DNA from: Hungatella effluvii
GTDB taxonomy: Bacteria; Bacillota; Clostridia; Lachnospirales; Lachnospiraceae
DNA: 64,000 nt
NCBI RefSeq assembly: GCF_003201875.1
Contig: NZ_QJKD01000001.1
Span: 1-64,000, forward strand
Direction of reading: 5' to 3'
Of the stretch, positions 25,932-35,254 are shown piece by piece. Every line of letters starts with the position of its first letter. Position 1 is the stretch's first letter. The notes under the pieces are model-generated. The model was not told the origin of the DNA, did not search any database, and saw nothing but the letters and a program-made list of their open reading frames with translations. Both the position numbers and the translations under genes were made by a program.

Positions 25932-27185
25932 TCAATCAAACACCGTCTTCCAATTCTTATCCGCATACGCGTCAAAGCACATCTCGATCTGCTCCTTCGT
26001 ATTCTTATCCTCGGCCAGCACCGGCAGTTCATCCGGGGAAAACCACCCGCTCCCTACCGTCTCGATGTTCTCCGCAAACTCACCATCCACGATCTCGCAT
26101 AAAAAGAACACCTTGCAGATACCGTATGGATATGCCGGCGGATTATGGAGTCCCTTATCGTGAAGCGCCACCACGCGCACCGGAACTACCGTGAGTCCGG
26201 CCTCCTCCAGCGTCTCCTTGACGGCGTTTTCTCCCACCGTCTTATTCACATCCACCCAGCCTCCCGGCATGGAATAGCGTCCGTCCATCTCCTTCACCAG
26301 AAGGATCTTTCCAGCCTCGATGATGGCAGCTCTCGTATCCAGCTTCGGAGTCTGAAATCCCGTCTCGCTGCAGAATAAATCCGTCACCCGCTCCTTTGAC
26401 AGGCCGGTATAGCCGCTCATGATCTCTCCCGACAGCTCCCGGATCCGCTCAAACCGCTCCAAGTCAAACCGATCCTTTGAATAAGTGACGCCCGCCTGAG
26501 CGATGAACTGAAGCTCCATGGCCCAGGAAATCCATTTTCTCCCTTCATCCTCTGCGTCCAGCCGCTCCAGAACCGACCGCACGGAGGCAGGATCCGGGAA
26601 ATAATAATCCGCGTGGATATGCCTCACGCTGACGGCTCCCCACAGAGCCAGACCACAGGAGGTCTTCGCCGACCTGGCGCATTCCATGTCGTAGATGCTG
26701 TCCCCGATGTAAAGCACCTCCTCCGGTCTCGCTCCGGCCTTTCTCATATAGCACTCCAGGGGCTCCGCCTCCGGTTTGTGGCACAACGTGTCCTCCTCGC
26801 AGACGACCGTATCAAAGTATCCGTCGAGCCCCAGACGCTTAAAATCCCGTTCATACTCCGCCCGGCATCTGCTGGTCACAACGCCCAGATGAAACCCATC
26901 CGTCCGCAGCCGTTTTAAAAGCAGTTCGATTCCATCAAACACACGGACGAAATCTCTCAGAGCCGCCAGATTTTCCTTCCATCGCAGGAGCATCTCCTCC
27001 TCATGACCGGTTTCCAGCCGTTTGAGAGCCGCTGCTCCCGTAATTCCAAGACAGAATGAGAGTTCTGAAAATTCTTTTTCAATCCCCGCGTGTTCTCTCA
27101 GTGTTTTCTGAAATGACTGAAGGATTGCTTCCTCCGTATCCAAAAGCGTACCGTCGACGTCGAATACAATATGCTGATATCTCAT
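25932..27185 (-). CDS. HAD phosphatase - Nudix hydrolase fusion
   Basis: This 417-residue protein joins two enzymes. Residues 1-210 form a HAD subfamily IA phosphatase (motif I VFDVDGTLLD, motif II VVTSRC, motif III Lys region, motif IV GDSIYDMECA), like phosphoglycolate or pyrophosphate phosphatases. Residues 215-417 form a Nudix hydrolase preceded by the small helical domain seen in ADP-ribose-type Nudix enzymes. The Nudix box reads GWVDVNKTVGENAVKETLEEAG: the first Glu is Lys and the Arg is Lys, while the metal-binding ETLEE core is intact. AGGAGGA precedes the ATG. A plausible role is clearing a nucleoside-diphosphate sugar or NAD breakdown product and then its phosphate. Substrates are unknown. 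Confidence 0.88.
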   Translation of the reverse strand: MRYQHIVFDVDGTLLDTEEAILQSFQKTLREHAGIEKEFSELSFCLGITGAAALKRLETGHEEEMLLRWKENLAALRDFVRVFDGIELLLKRLRTDGFHLGVVTSRCRAEYERDFKRLGLDGYFDTVVCEEDTLCHKPEAEPLECYMRKAGARPEEVLYIGDSIYDMECARSAKTSCGLALWGAVSVRHIHADYYFPDPASVRSVLERLDAEDEGRKWISWAMELQFIAQAGVTYSKDRFDLERFERIRELSGEIMSGYTGLSKERVTDLFCSETGFQTPKLDTRAAIIEAGKILLVKEMDGRYSMPGGWVDVNKTVGENAVKETLEEAGLTVVPVRVVALHDKGLHNPPAYPYGICKVFFLCEIVDGEFAENIETVGSGWFSPDELPVLAEDKNTKEQIEMCFDAYADKNWKTVFD

Positions 27186-27363
27186 TTTCTTATCCTCCTG
27201 TGTATGATACTATTTAACCATATTCTGTACCCTGGAGCAAGAAGAAAGTTACCGTTCACAAAGGCTGGAGGAAACTGGAACCCGAAAGCAGCGGGCCGGA
27301 CAGCCGCCGCCGGGAGCGAAGGCTGAACTGCTGCACAATAATAAGGAAAAATGCATAATTGCA

Positions 27364-27392
27364 TTGTAATAGTACACAATTTCCTGTATGAT
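27364..27392 (+). promoter_or_regulatory. Promoter of the membrane protein/two-component operon
   Basis: TTGTAA (27364-27369), 17 bases, TATGAT (27387-27392), 41 bases before the ATG of the membrane-protein gene. The stretch between this and the HAD-Nudix start (27186-27360) holds a G+C-rich patch (27265-27335) with no gene I can support. Confidence 0.6.
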
Positions 27393-27432
27393 AAAGAAAT
27401 AACAAATATCACAAAAGAAAAGGGGAACAAGT

Positions 27433-28527
27433 ATGTTAGAGACTTTCAAAAAGCACGTAACAAAAAACCTGATTGGACGTATTGTCCTATCAGCCATCAT
27501 TATCGGTGCCGTCTTCTTTTTCAGCGGCAAATCAATCCTGATGTTTTTAAAAGGTCCGGTACCGATTACGGCGGGCATGGACTATGACGCTGCCGAAGGC
27601 ACCTTTGTAAGCTTTGATGCACAGTATATTATCGATGAATATGTACGTCAGACCGAGCGCAATACAGACACCAAAAAAGAAAAACTGAAAAACATCAGCT
27701 ATTTTGTCTATTATAAGGAGGACGGATACTTTTTCGGAATCGAGGTTCCATCTTCCCAGGAGGAAGAGATGAACCAGTATATTGATGATACGATCAGCTG
27801 GTTAAATGAAGAGGTGAGTGAACTCACCAATGTCAAATCCGTTAAAGGAACATGGACAGCACTCACGGGCAAACGGCTTCAGTATTATCAGGAGCAGATC
27901 ACCGATGATCTTGGCGCAGAATTCCTTGATATGGCGCTTCCCTATTATATTGACACGAATAACGTTGGAGAACGTACCTATGTCTCTATCTACATCTGCC
28001 TGGCGGTTATTGCCCTGGCTATTATTTTTCTGATTTACAGCCTTGTTCAATACTTTACGGGCAGCAGCCAGAAAAAATTAAAGAAGTATTTGGAAGCCAA
28101 TCCAACCGTAACCATGGAGAATCTGGAAGCCGATTTCGCGTCCGCCACCGCGGTATCCGGCAATATCTGGGTTGGAAGGCGCTGGACCTTCCGGATTGCC
28201 GGTATCTATGCAGATCTTCTTGAGAATAAGAATCTGGTCTGGGGCTATTACTACTACCGTTCCGGACGCCATTCCGAGAGCGCTCTGCGTCTGTATGACA
28301 TCAACCAGCATGAACACAGCCTGAATGCATCGGAAAAGCAGGCTACTGCCGCATTAAATATCTACAAACAGCAGCAGCCGCACATGGTGATCGGCTACCA
28401 AAAGGATCTGGAGCAATTATATAGAAAAGATTTCCAGGGCTTCTTAAACCTGCGCTATAACCGTCCTGCGGAAGAATTACAGACTGCGCTGGATGAACCG
28501 TGGAACTACACGAATCCAGAAGAATAA
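27433..28527 (+). CDS. Two-span membrane protein of unknown function
   Basis: This 364-residue protein is not one I recognise firmly; it may belong to the DUF6709 group. Residues 14-37 are a first membrane segment (IGRIVLSAIIIGAVFFFSG). About 140 residues follow that look extracellular, then a second segment near 180-206 (SIYICLAVIALAIIFLIYSL). The cytoplasmic tail of about 155 residues contains ENLEADFASATAVSGNIWVG and WTFRIAGIYADLLE. There is no enzyme motif. It is 65 bases upstream of an OmpR-type regulator and its kinase, with an intervening hairpin, so it may be an accessory sensor or an immunity-like protein. AGGGGAAC precedes the ATG. Confidence 0.65.
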   Translation: MLETFKKHVTKNLIGRIVLSAIIIGAVFFFSGKSILMFLKGPVPITAGMDYDAAEGTFVSFDAQYIIDEYVRQTERNTDTKKEKLKNISYFVYYKEDGYFFGIEVPSSQEEEMNQYIDDTISWLNEEVSELTNVKSVKGTWTALTGKRLQYYQEQITDDLGAEFLDMALPYYIDTNNVGERTYVSIYICLAVIALAIIFLIYSLVQYFTGSSQKKLKKYLEANPTVTMENLEADFASATAVSGNIWVGRRWTFRIAGIYADLLENKNLVWGYYYYRSGRHSESALRLYDINQHEHSLNASEKQATAALNIYKQQQPHMVIGYQKDLEQLYRKDFQGFLNLRYNRPAEELQTALDEPWNYTNPEE

Positions 28528-28539
28528 TAACAAACCAAT

Positions 28540-28570
28540 GATGACTCGTACGCGCTGCGCACGGGTCATC
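28540..28570. repeat. Intercistronic 14-bp hairpin
   Basis: GATGACTCGTACGC (28540-28553) pairs with GCGCACGGGTCATC (28557-28570) with one mismatch and one G-U pair around a 3-base loop. There is no T-run. It lies between the membrane-protein gene and the response regulator and may protect or attenuate the mRNA. Confidence 0.6.
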
Positions 28571-28592
28571 GTGACAAGAACAGGAGAGCGCC

Positions 28593-29282
28593 ATGCATTA
28601 CGACTGCTTGATTGTAGACGACGAGACAGCAATCGCCAGTTCTACCTCGGAATACTTTAACTTATTTGAGCTGTCATCAGCCTATGTAACCAGCTACGAA
28701 TTGTGCATTAACTTTTTAAAAGAGAATACGGTCTCCCTTCTCCTGCTGGATATCAATCTGGGGGATCAGTCCGGTTTCGGACTCTGCAAGAAGCTGCGTG
28801 AACAGACGGATATTCCGATTTTGTTCATCAGCGCACGCACCAGCGACGACGATATCCTGACTGCGTTAAACATCGGCGGAGATGATTACATCACCAAGCC
28901 GTACACCTTAAGCGTTCTGCTGGCCAAGGTAAAGGCCGTCTTAAAGCGGTGTGCACGGACTGTGGAAACCGGTCCCCTGCGGATCGCCGATGTCGAGATC
29001 GACCTCTCCGCCCACAAGGTAAGTGTGAGCGGAAAGCCTGTCAAACTGAAGGAGATGGAATTCCGGCTGCTTGTTTATCTGGCACAGAATCTTGGACGCG
29101 TCGTCACGAAGGAAGAGCTTCTGGAGAACGTCTGGCCGGACCCCTATGTGGGCGAGGGCACCTTATCGGTCCACATCCGCCATCTGCGGGAGAAGATTGA
29201 GAAAGATCCCAATCACCCGCTGCTCATCTTAACGGTATGGGGTACCGGATACCGCATGGAGAACGGAGAATGCGATGATTAA
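28593..29282 (+). CDS. OmpR-family response regulator
   Basis: This 229-residue regulator has a receiver domain with phospho-acceptor Asp53 (LLLLDINLGDQSG) and the switch Lys in ITKPYTLSVL, and a C-terminal winged helix (KLKEMEFRLLVYLAQNLGRV, ENVWPDPYVGEGTLSVHIRH). CAGGAGAG precedes the ATG. It overlaps the kinase gene by eight bases. The nearest plausible targets are the convergent ABC-exporter operon, whose upstream region holds an 11-bp-spaced TTCTTA repeat, and its own operon. The assignment to the exporter is inference from position. Confidence 0.92.
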   Translation: MHYDCLIVDDETAIASSTSEYFNLFELSSAYVTSYELCINFLKENTVSLLLLDINLGDQSGFGLCKKLREQTDIPILFISARTSDDDILTALNIGGDDYITKPYTLSVLLAKVKAVLKRCARTVETGPLRIADVEIDLSAHKVSVSGKPVKLKEMEFRLLVYLAQNLGRVVTKEELLENVWPDPYVGEGTLSVHIRHLREKIEKDPNHPLLILTVWGTGYRMENGECDD

Positions 29283-30552
29283 GAAAAAATGGACGTTACT
29301 GTTTCTGGTTTCCTGGCTCCTTCTCGGCGCCGTCTTTCTGTTCCGGCTTTTTTCCTCTCTGGAGATGCCGGCGATCGATATGGTTTCCATCAACCGCATC
29401 GAAAAAGAGACAGCCGCCCAGTGGGAACGGGGAACTTTTTTTAAACCGGATTCCTGTCCCTACGATTACACGGTCGCAGACCTCTCGGGAGCCGTTCTGT
29501 TAAAGACCTCTGCCGCCGCTCCTGAAACCATGACAGAGGCGGTCCGCAGGCACGATACCGTACTGGATATCACCATCGGTCAGGCCGTGAAGGGCCATGT
29601 GTTCATTGCCACCGGATACGACGCTGCTCTTCTGAAAGCAAAAAAAGAACTGGCCTTTTTTGCCGTTCTTCTTCTGCTGCTGCCGATGATTCCTATTTTG
29701 ATCTATACCGCTTATTTAAATCATGCCGTTTTAAAGCCGTTTCGGCGGATGAAAGATTTCACCCGGCACATCGCCATGGGCGATCTGGATTTCCCCCTTC
29801 CCATGGACAGAAAGCACGTGTTCGGCGCATTTACCGAAAGCTTTGACATCATGCGGGATCAGTTAAGGGAGGCGAGATTTAAGGAAGCAGAGGCGAACCG
29901 GAGCAAGAAAGAGCTGGTTGCTTCGCTGAGCCACGATATTAAGACTCCTGTCGCGTCCATTAAGCTGACCAGTGAGCTTCTGCTGGTTACAGAAAAAGAG
30001 GAGCCAGTCAGAGAACGCCTTCAGACCATTTACCAGAAATCCGACCAGATCGACCATCTGATCACCAACATGCTTCAGGCCTCTTTAGACGAGCTGGGGG
30101 AACTGACCGTAAATCTGTCGGAGGCGAGCAGCCGTTTAGTCGAAACCATGATCCGGGATGCCGATTACTGCGGCAGAATAACGTCATTTACGCTTCCCGG
30201 CTGCATTCTCCTCATCGATCCGTTCCGCTTGGAACAGGTCATCGGCAACATCTTAAATAACGCCTACAAATACGCTGGAAGCGATATAAACGTGGTGTCT
30301 GACTTAACAGAAGACGGTCTGCGCATCGAGTTTATGGATTACGGAAAGGGAGTCCCCGATGAGGAACTCCCCAGCCTCTTTACCAAATTCTTCCGCGGCT
30401 CCAACTCAGACAAAAAAGCCGATGGCTCCGGACTTGGACTCTATATCTCCAAAAATCTGATGGAGCGTATGGGCGGCATCATCGAATGCAGGAACCGCAG
30501 TGACGGTTTTTCAGTCATTCTCTATCTTCCGCTTCGCCATCCCGGTACCTGA
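29275..30552 (+). CDS. Sensor histidine kinase (HisKA type)
   Basis: This 425-residue kinase has two membrane segments (about residues 8-27 and 123-145) around an extracellular region of about 95 residues. HAMP, a HisKA domain with His220 in SLSHDIKTPVASIK, and an ATPase domain (IGNILNNAYKYAG, DYGKGVP, GSGLGLYISKNLM) follow. The extracellular part is too long for the intramembrane-sensing BceS kinases. It is coupled to the regulator by an eight-base overlap. With the convergent exporter and serine hydrolase it suggests an envelope-stress or peptide-response module. Confidence 0.92.
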   Translation: MIKKKWTLLFLVSWLLLGAVFLFRLFSSLEMPAIDMVSINRIEKETAAQWERGTFFKPDSCPYDYTVADLSGAVLLKTSAAAPETMTEAVRRHDTVLDITIGQAVKGHVFIATGYDAALLKAKKELAFFAVLLLLLPMIPILIYTAYLNHAVLKPFRRMKDFTRHIAMGDLDFPLPMDRKHVFGAFTESFDIMRDQLREARFKEAEANRSKKELVASLSHDIKTPVASIKLTSELLLVTEKEEPVRERLQTIYQKSDQIDHLITNMLQASLDELGELTVNLSEASSRLVETMIRDADYCGRITSFTLPGCILLIDPFRLEQVIGNILNNAYKYAGSDINVVSDLTEDGLRIEFMDYGKGVPDEELPSLFTKFFRGSNSDKKADGSGLGLYISKNLMERMGGIIECRNRSDGFSVILYLPLRHPGT

Positions 30553-30622
30553 CCGTGCGTCAGGACCGGGCCGGCCTCTGTGTTCCGGGAACGCTGTGCA
30601 GAAAGCAATTTTCAGACACGCT

Positions 30623-32665
30623 CTAATCCGCATAACGGACCGTAAACGCGGCTCCCGCTTCGCCCACCAGTACCACTCTGCCGTCCTCCGGGAGATAGAA
30701 CGGACGGTCCTCACTCAATGTCCACGAACTCGATACACATTTCATGTCGCGGCCGGTATGGTCATACACGTACCATGCGCCGTTCTCCGGTTTTTCGATG
30801 ATAACCGGACGTTTCTGATTCCTGTCTCCGGTGGTAAACCAGATCGCCTCCCCGTCTGCTCCGATGGTCCGCTCACTGTCTGCATCAGGAAACGCTTCTG
30901 CGTCCGCTGCTGCAATATAGCGGTAGCTTCCCGATTCCAGATAATGTTTCCCATTCTCCTTTGTCCGCGTATAATCATTTAAATCGCGGCCCGCCTGCCC
31001 CGGAACCTCCGTAAAAAATCTCGCATGCGCCTCATCCGTGACCTCTGCCATACGCAGCTCCAGATTCTCAAAGGAAAGAATTCCCTTCGGTTCGTCAAGC
31101 AGCAGAGGCTTTACCATGAACCGTTTCAGCCACGCACTGGAATTATACTTTTCGCTTAAGAGATAATACTCCTGGCCATCCAGCGCCTTCCAGGCTGATA
31201 CCGCAGTCTCCGACGGCGCGTTTCCGGTATACCGGGTGCCGACAGGAAGATATGTGGCCACACGGCCAAGGCCAGGGTAGACCTCCATGCTTTCTGCCAT
31301 CAAATACTCTCTTCCCTTTTTTCCTTCCTGGAAACTCAGTCTGGTTCGCCCGATCCGGCCGCCGCTTCCCTTCGACAGCTCTCCCGAGGCACTGATATAG
31401 CTGCCGTCCGTAGAGTAGAATCCACCGTCTTCTCCAAGTCGATAGACCTGCTCTCTCCGTCTTCCGCTTCCTTCGGAGGCAACTGTCATCTCCCCTTCGC
31501 CGGAGACCGAGAGTTTTAACAGATCGCTGCCGGCGTACCATCCGGACCGCTCTGCCAGATTTAAGCCCGCCTCCTCTCTGTGGCTTACACTCTCTTCATC
31601 TCCCCGCTCAATTCTTTGGACCTCGTCCAGATACGTCATCACAATCTCCTGAACAGCCAGCTGGTTCAGCGTGCTGGATCCGCCGCTGGTAAGCACGGCA
31701 CAGGAAATATTCTCTTCTGGAAGAACCGTTAAGCTGCCGTGATAGAAGTTCGTATCGCCGCCCTTAACAAGGGCTTTTATCCCATAGCGGCTGAATGGAT
31801 ACGTATCCACGCTGTCCCATCCAAGTCCATAGGATAAGGTCGTATCATAGCCGTTCGGATTGATCTCCTCGTTGTAACGGCTCTTTTCCATGGCAAGCAG
31901 CGCTCCGTCGGACAGCAGTCCGGCATTTCCCGCTCTGTTATGCATAAATATTTCTGAAAAACGGCACAGGTCCATGGCCGTCGCATAAATACCGCCGCTG
32001 CCGATCACGTTGGCATTTTCCGGCGGGAGTTCCTCCCCGCTGCCCTCATCGTATATCTTCGCCAGGCGGCCCGACAGATTACCGCTCTGAGGCGTCTTGA
32101 ACTGTGTCAGGCCAAGACTTTCCGAAAATTCCCGGTCGATGTACTCCGTAAAGCTAAGTCCGGTCACCCGCTCCACCAGTATTTCCGCCAGTGTAAAGCC
32201 ATCGTTGCAGTACACCTGGATATCGCCCGGATCGGATTTCAAACGCTGCTTCTTCAGCCGCGCCAGCAGCATATCATGATTTTCCGTATCGTTGTCTCCC
32301 AACAGCATGGCGTTATTTAACGTGCTGCCAGGAAGCCCGGAACTGTGATCCAGGAGCATTTCCGGCGTTATTCTGCGATATCGCTCATCCGCCATCTCAA
32401 ACTCCGGAATGTATGCGATGAGTGGTTTCCTGAGATCAAGCTTCCCCTCATCGGCCAGCCTCATGACCGCAGCCGCGGTCACCACTTTACTGGTGGAGCC
32501 GATCCCGTACATGAGGGGCTCAGCCGCAGCCTGCACTCCCACGCCTTCCGCCCCCGCCGGTACCGTCTCTTTCGCCAGGCAGGCCTCCCGGCCGAAACCG
32601 TTCATTCCGGAAAATATTGCCGCAGCCGCCAGAACTGCGGTTACATGGTACCATCTCTTCTTCAT
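30623..32665 (-). CDS. Beta-lactamase-like serine hydrolase with signal peptide
   Basis: This 680-residue exported protein belongs to the class C beta-lactamase/DD-peptidase-like serine hydrolases. After a signal segment (WYHVTAVLAAAAIFSG) come the SxxK motif in GIGSTSKVV, the second motif YCN in QVYCNDGFTLAEIL, and the later KGGDTNFYHGS. The spacing from signal to SxxK is only about 35 residues, shorter than in many relatives. The C-terminal 330 residues are beta-rich. The ATG at 32665 has GGAGGA nine bases upstream; two earlier Met codons are too close to it. It overlaps the end of the ABC permease region and is probably translated with it. It may modify peptidoglycan or a peptide handled by the exporter. 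Confidence 0.82.
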   Translation of the reverse strand: MKKRWYHVTAVLAAAAIFSGMNGFGREACLAKETVPAGAEGVGVQAAAEPLMYGIGSTSKVVTAAAVMRLADEGKLDLRKPLIAYIPEFEMADERYRRITPEMLLDHSSGLPGSTLNNAMLLGDNDTENHDMLLARLKKQRLKSDPGDIQVYCNDGFTLAEILVERVTGLSFTEYIDREFSESLGLTQFKTPQSGNLSGRLAKIYDEGSGEELPPENANVIGSGGIYATAMDLCRFSEIFMHNRAGNAGLLSDGALLAMEKSRYNEEINPNGYDTTLSYGLGWDSVDTYPFSRYGIKALVKGGDTNFYHGSLTVLPEENISCAVLTSGGSSTLNQLAVQEIVMTYLDEVQRIERGDEESVSHREEAGLNLAERSGWYAGSDLLKLSVSGEGEMTVASEGSGRRREQVYRLGEDGGFYSTDGSYISASGELSKGSGGRIGRTRLSFQEGKKGREYLMAESMEVYPGLGRVATYLPVGTRYTGNAPSETAVSAWKALDGQEYYLLSEKYNSSAWLKRFMVKPLLLDEPKGILSFENLELRMAEVTDEAHARFFTEVPGQAGRDLNDYTRTKENGKHYLESGSYRYIAAADAEAFPDADSERTIGADGEAIWFTTGDRNQKRPVIIEKPENGAWYVYDHTGRDMKCVSSSWTLSEDRPFYLPEDGRVVLVGEAGAAFTVRYAD

Positions 32666-32670
32666 CCTCA

Positions 32671-35253
32671 TCATTCCTCCGTCAACAATCCATATACTGT
32701 GATTCCCCTGATTTTTCCCGCCAGCACCATAGAAACCGCAAATGCAAATACTACCAGAGCGAAAGCCATAAGAAGAATCAGCCACGGCTCCACTACAAAA
32801 TTCATCTCCGAAATTCCCAGCTGTTCAAATAAGAGACTGGCCATGCGGTTCACCGACAGGCAGGCCGCAAGGGAACCGGCAAGCGTTCCGCCCACAGATG
32901 CAGGCAGAAAACTTATGGCGATCTGTTCCATCAGCTGTCTGTCCGTATAGCCCAGAGCCTTGTAGATGCCGAATTCTCCTCTCCGCCTTGTGAGCATCGA
33001 CTTGATCACCATATAAAGCACCAGCACCACCAGAAGCACGGTTCCCGTGATGATGAGGGCTGCCATCATGCGTGTGGAATCGGCAATACTGTCCACATTG
33101 GACACAAAGAGCCGTCTGTTGTTTTCAATCCTGTCTATCTCATAATCGTTTGTATCACCGCTTAAGACGACTTCGCCGTCTACCATCAGGGCATACTGGG
33201 CGCTGTCCACGCCGTACATGGAAATCAGGGCGGCGAGCTTCTCTTCCGCCTTTCTCTTTGCCGCGGCCAGCGCTTCCTGTTTTTTCGTGCCGGTATCCAT
33301 GCTTGTGCCGGTGCTGCTGTCCGTGTTGGGATTTATGCCGTTATCCGTGTCTGTTCCTGCATTACCGATCGCCGCAGAAGGCGAAAGCACACGGAAACTA
33401 TGCTCCATCCTTCCGATAAACGTATCAATATCCAGTCCCGGCTCTAAGTACACCTGAATGGAATTCTTTTCGTAGTACGGCTTCACTCTTAAAAGTCCTG
33501 TCTCATGCATAAAGCAGATGCGGCCGAAGTTATTCATGGTCTGTGTCAGCCCGCAGATCACATATTCAGCGGAAGCTCCGTTTGAAGATACCGCGATGGT
33601 ATCCCCAATCTTCTTTCCCCAGCTCCTGGCGAGAAGTCCCGTCACCACGATCTCATTATCGTATTCCGGGAAATTCCCTTCATAGACCTCTACCATTTCC
33701 AGTTTACCGAAGTCGTCCGACACGTAGCAGCTTAACAGTTCGCCCTCCACGCTCAGGGACTCCATCTCATAGAGGCTCACTTTTCTGACGCCCTCCATGG
33801 CGCCGATCTTTTCCGTCAGTTCCTCATAATTTTCGTGAGGTGCCTTATAGACCATGATATCGCTGATCTCATATCCTGTCATCTTAAGCACCAGCTCGTC
33901 GTTGATCCCCATATTCCACCAGGTGATAAGAGAAAACGCACTGGCAAATGCAATGCCGGCGAAAATGATGCCGACCATAAGGTACATTTTCCGGTTAAAA
34001 GCCATGCTCTTTAATCCCAGCGCCATGGAGAGAGAGCCCCGCGTCCGTTCCAGCGGGAAATGCTCCTTCTTGAAGCTGTGGGATTTGATGCCGCCCCGCA
34101 GCGCCTCCACCGGAAGAATTCTGGCTGCTGCCGCCGCGGAACGCCATGCGACGAGCACCACTACAGCCATGATAAAGGCCGCGCTCAGGATATCGAAGCC
34201 GATATGTCCCCCGCTCCTCCAGGTAACGCCTACCGAGCTTGTGATCAGCCCTCCCAGGGCTGCGATGATCCCATAGGAAAGGGCGATCCCCAGCACTGTT
34301 CCGATCATTCCGATGATAACAAACTCCAGAACCACCGACCACCGGATCTGTCTTCCCGTATACCCCACCGCTCCCAGCGCTCCAATATTACGCATCTGGG
34401 AATCAATATGATTGGAAATCCTGAATTTCATCACTATCACAGCGACAATCACCATCAAAAACGAAAATACAAACAGTACCACGGAAATAATGGTAACCAC
34501 CATGGTGGTTCCGTTTCTCATGTCGTCGATGGTTATTTCCATGGCCTTCGCATCCATGGAAATCGCTTCAATATTTACGTCCGTATTTTTCTTAAAATCC
34601 GCGATTAATCCTTTTAAATCAGCCTGATCCTTCACCCGCACCAGAAGCATATATCCGCCGCCCTGCTGTTCGTACAGTTTTTCATACGCCTTCTCCGGCA
34701 TATAGAAATTCACCATGCTGCTGACCGAAGAGTGAAGCCAGGTGGACTGTGTGAAGCCCGCTATGCGGAAATGGTAATCTTTTTTATTATAATTCAGGAT
34801 CAGCTCATCCCCCAGTCCATATCCCATGTCCTTCATAAACACCGGAATGTAGACTGCCTCATCCTCCTCCGGCACCTCGGTCTGCTCTGCCACGAAGTAG
34901 CCGCCGATCTTCCTGCTGCGGTCCATATTTAAGAAGTTGGCGGAGATAACGCCGCCTTCCGGGAAGGAGGCCATATCCATCATTACAAATTCATCCGTCT
35001 CTGCGGTTTCCACCCTCGGATCCTGTAAGAAAAAGTCGAGATACTCTTCCCGGTACTCATTTCCCGTAAACCGGACCATGTAATGCGCTCCGCCCAGCCT
35101 GTCGTTTTCCATGTCGTAAAAATGGTTAATTCCCGCCAGCAAAGTGAGTCCCACATTAAAAATGGCCACTGACAGCAGTATGAGTACGCCCATGGAAACG
35201 GCCACACCCTTTTTCTTTCTGATATTTGCCATGGCAATCATAAAAACCGGCAT
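32671..35253 (-). CDS. FtsX-family ABC exporter permease
   Basis: This 860-residue permease has an N-terminal membrane helix (VSMGVLILLSVAIFNVGLTLL), a large outer domain, three helices near residues 255-390, a fourth near 430, a second outer domain with a Thr/Asp/Asn-rich insert (NAGTDTDNGINPNTDSSTG), and three C-terminal helices. This is the duplicated FtsX/MacB layout used for peptide or lipid export and for bacitracin-type resistance. It follows its ATPase by one base between stop and ATG. The repetitive Asp/Thr/Gly insert is unusual for the family. Substrate is unknown; antimicrobial-peptide handling is a reasonable guess. Confidence 0.87.
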   Translation of the reverse strand: MPVFMIAMANIRKKKGVAVSMGVLILLSVAIFNVGLTLLAGINHFYDMENDRLGGAHYMVRFTGNEYREEYLDFFLQDPRVETAETDEFVMMDMASFPEGGVISANFLNMDRSRKIGGYFVAEQTEVPEEDEAVYIPVFMKDMGYGLGDELILNYNKKDYHFRIAGFTQSTWLHSSVSSMVNFYMPEKAYEKLYEQQGGGYMLLVRVKDQADLKGLIADFKKNTDVNIEAISMDAKAMEITIDDMRNGTTMVVTIISVVLFVFSFLMVIVAVIVMKFRISNHIDSQMRNIGALGAVGYTGRQIRWSVVLEFVIIGMIGTVLGIALSYGIIAALGGLITSSVGVTWRSGGHIGFDILSAAFIMAVVVLVAWRSAAAAARILPVEALRGGIKSHSFKKEHFPLERTRGSLSMALGLKSMAFNRKMYLMVGIIFAGIAFASAFSLITWWNMGINDELVLKMTGYEISDIMVYKAPHENYEELTEKIGAMEGVRKVSLYEMESLSVEGELLSCYVSDDFGKLEMVEVYEGNFPEYDNEIVVTGLLARSWGKKIGDTIAVSSNGASAEYVICGLTQTMNNFGRICFMHETGLLRVKPYYEKNSIQVYLEPGLDIDTFIGRMEHSFRVLSPSAAIGNAGTDTDNGINPNTDSSTGTSMDTGTKKQEALAAAKRKAEEKLAALISMYGVDSAQYALMVDGEVVLSGDTNDYEIDRIENNRRLFVSNVDSIADSTRMMAALIITGTVLLVVLVLYMVIKSMLTRRRGEFGIYKALGYTDRQLMEQIAISFLPASVGGTLAGSLAACLSVNRMASLLFEQLGISEMNFVVEPWLILLMAFALVVFAFAVSMVLAGKIRGITVYGLLTEE

Positions 35254-35254
35254 C

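Noticed and set aside
27265..27335. G+C-rich patch between the HAD-Nudix gene and the membrane-protein operon as a small gene or element
   Set aside because: No start, no clean inverted repeat and no protein-like frame; left as unexplained intergenic sequence.
30546..30562. Small hairpin CCTGAC/GTCAGG after the kinase gene as terminator
   Set aside because: Only six pairs and no T-run; the convergent gene pair here has no terminator I can support.
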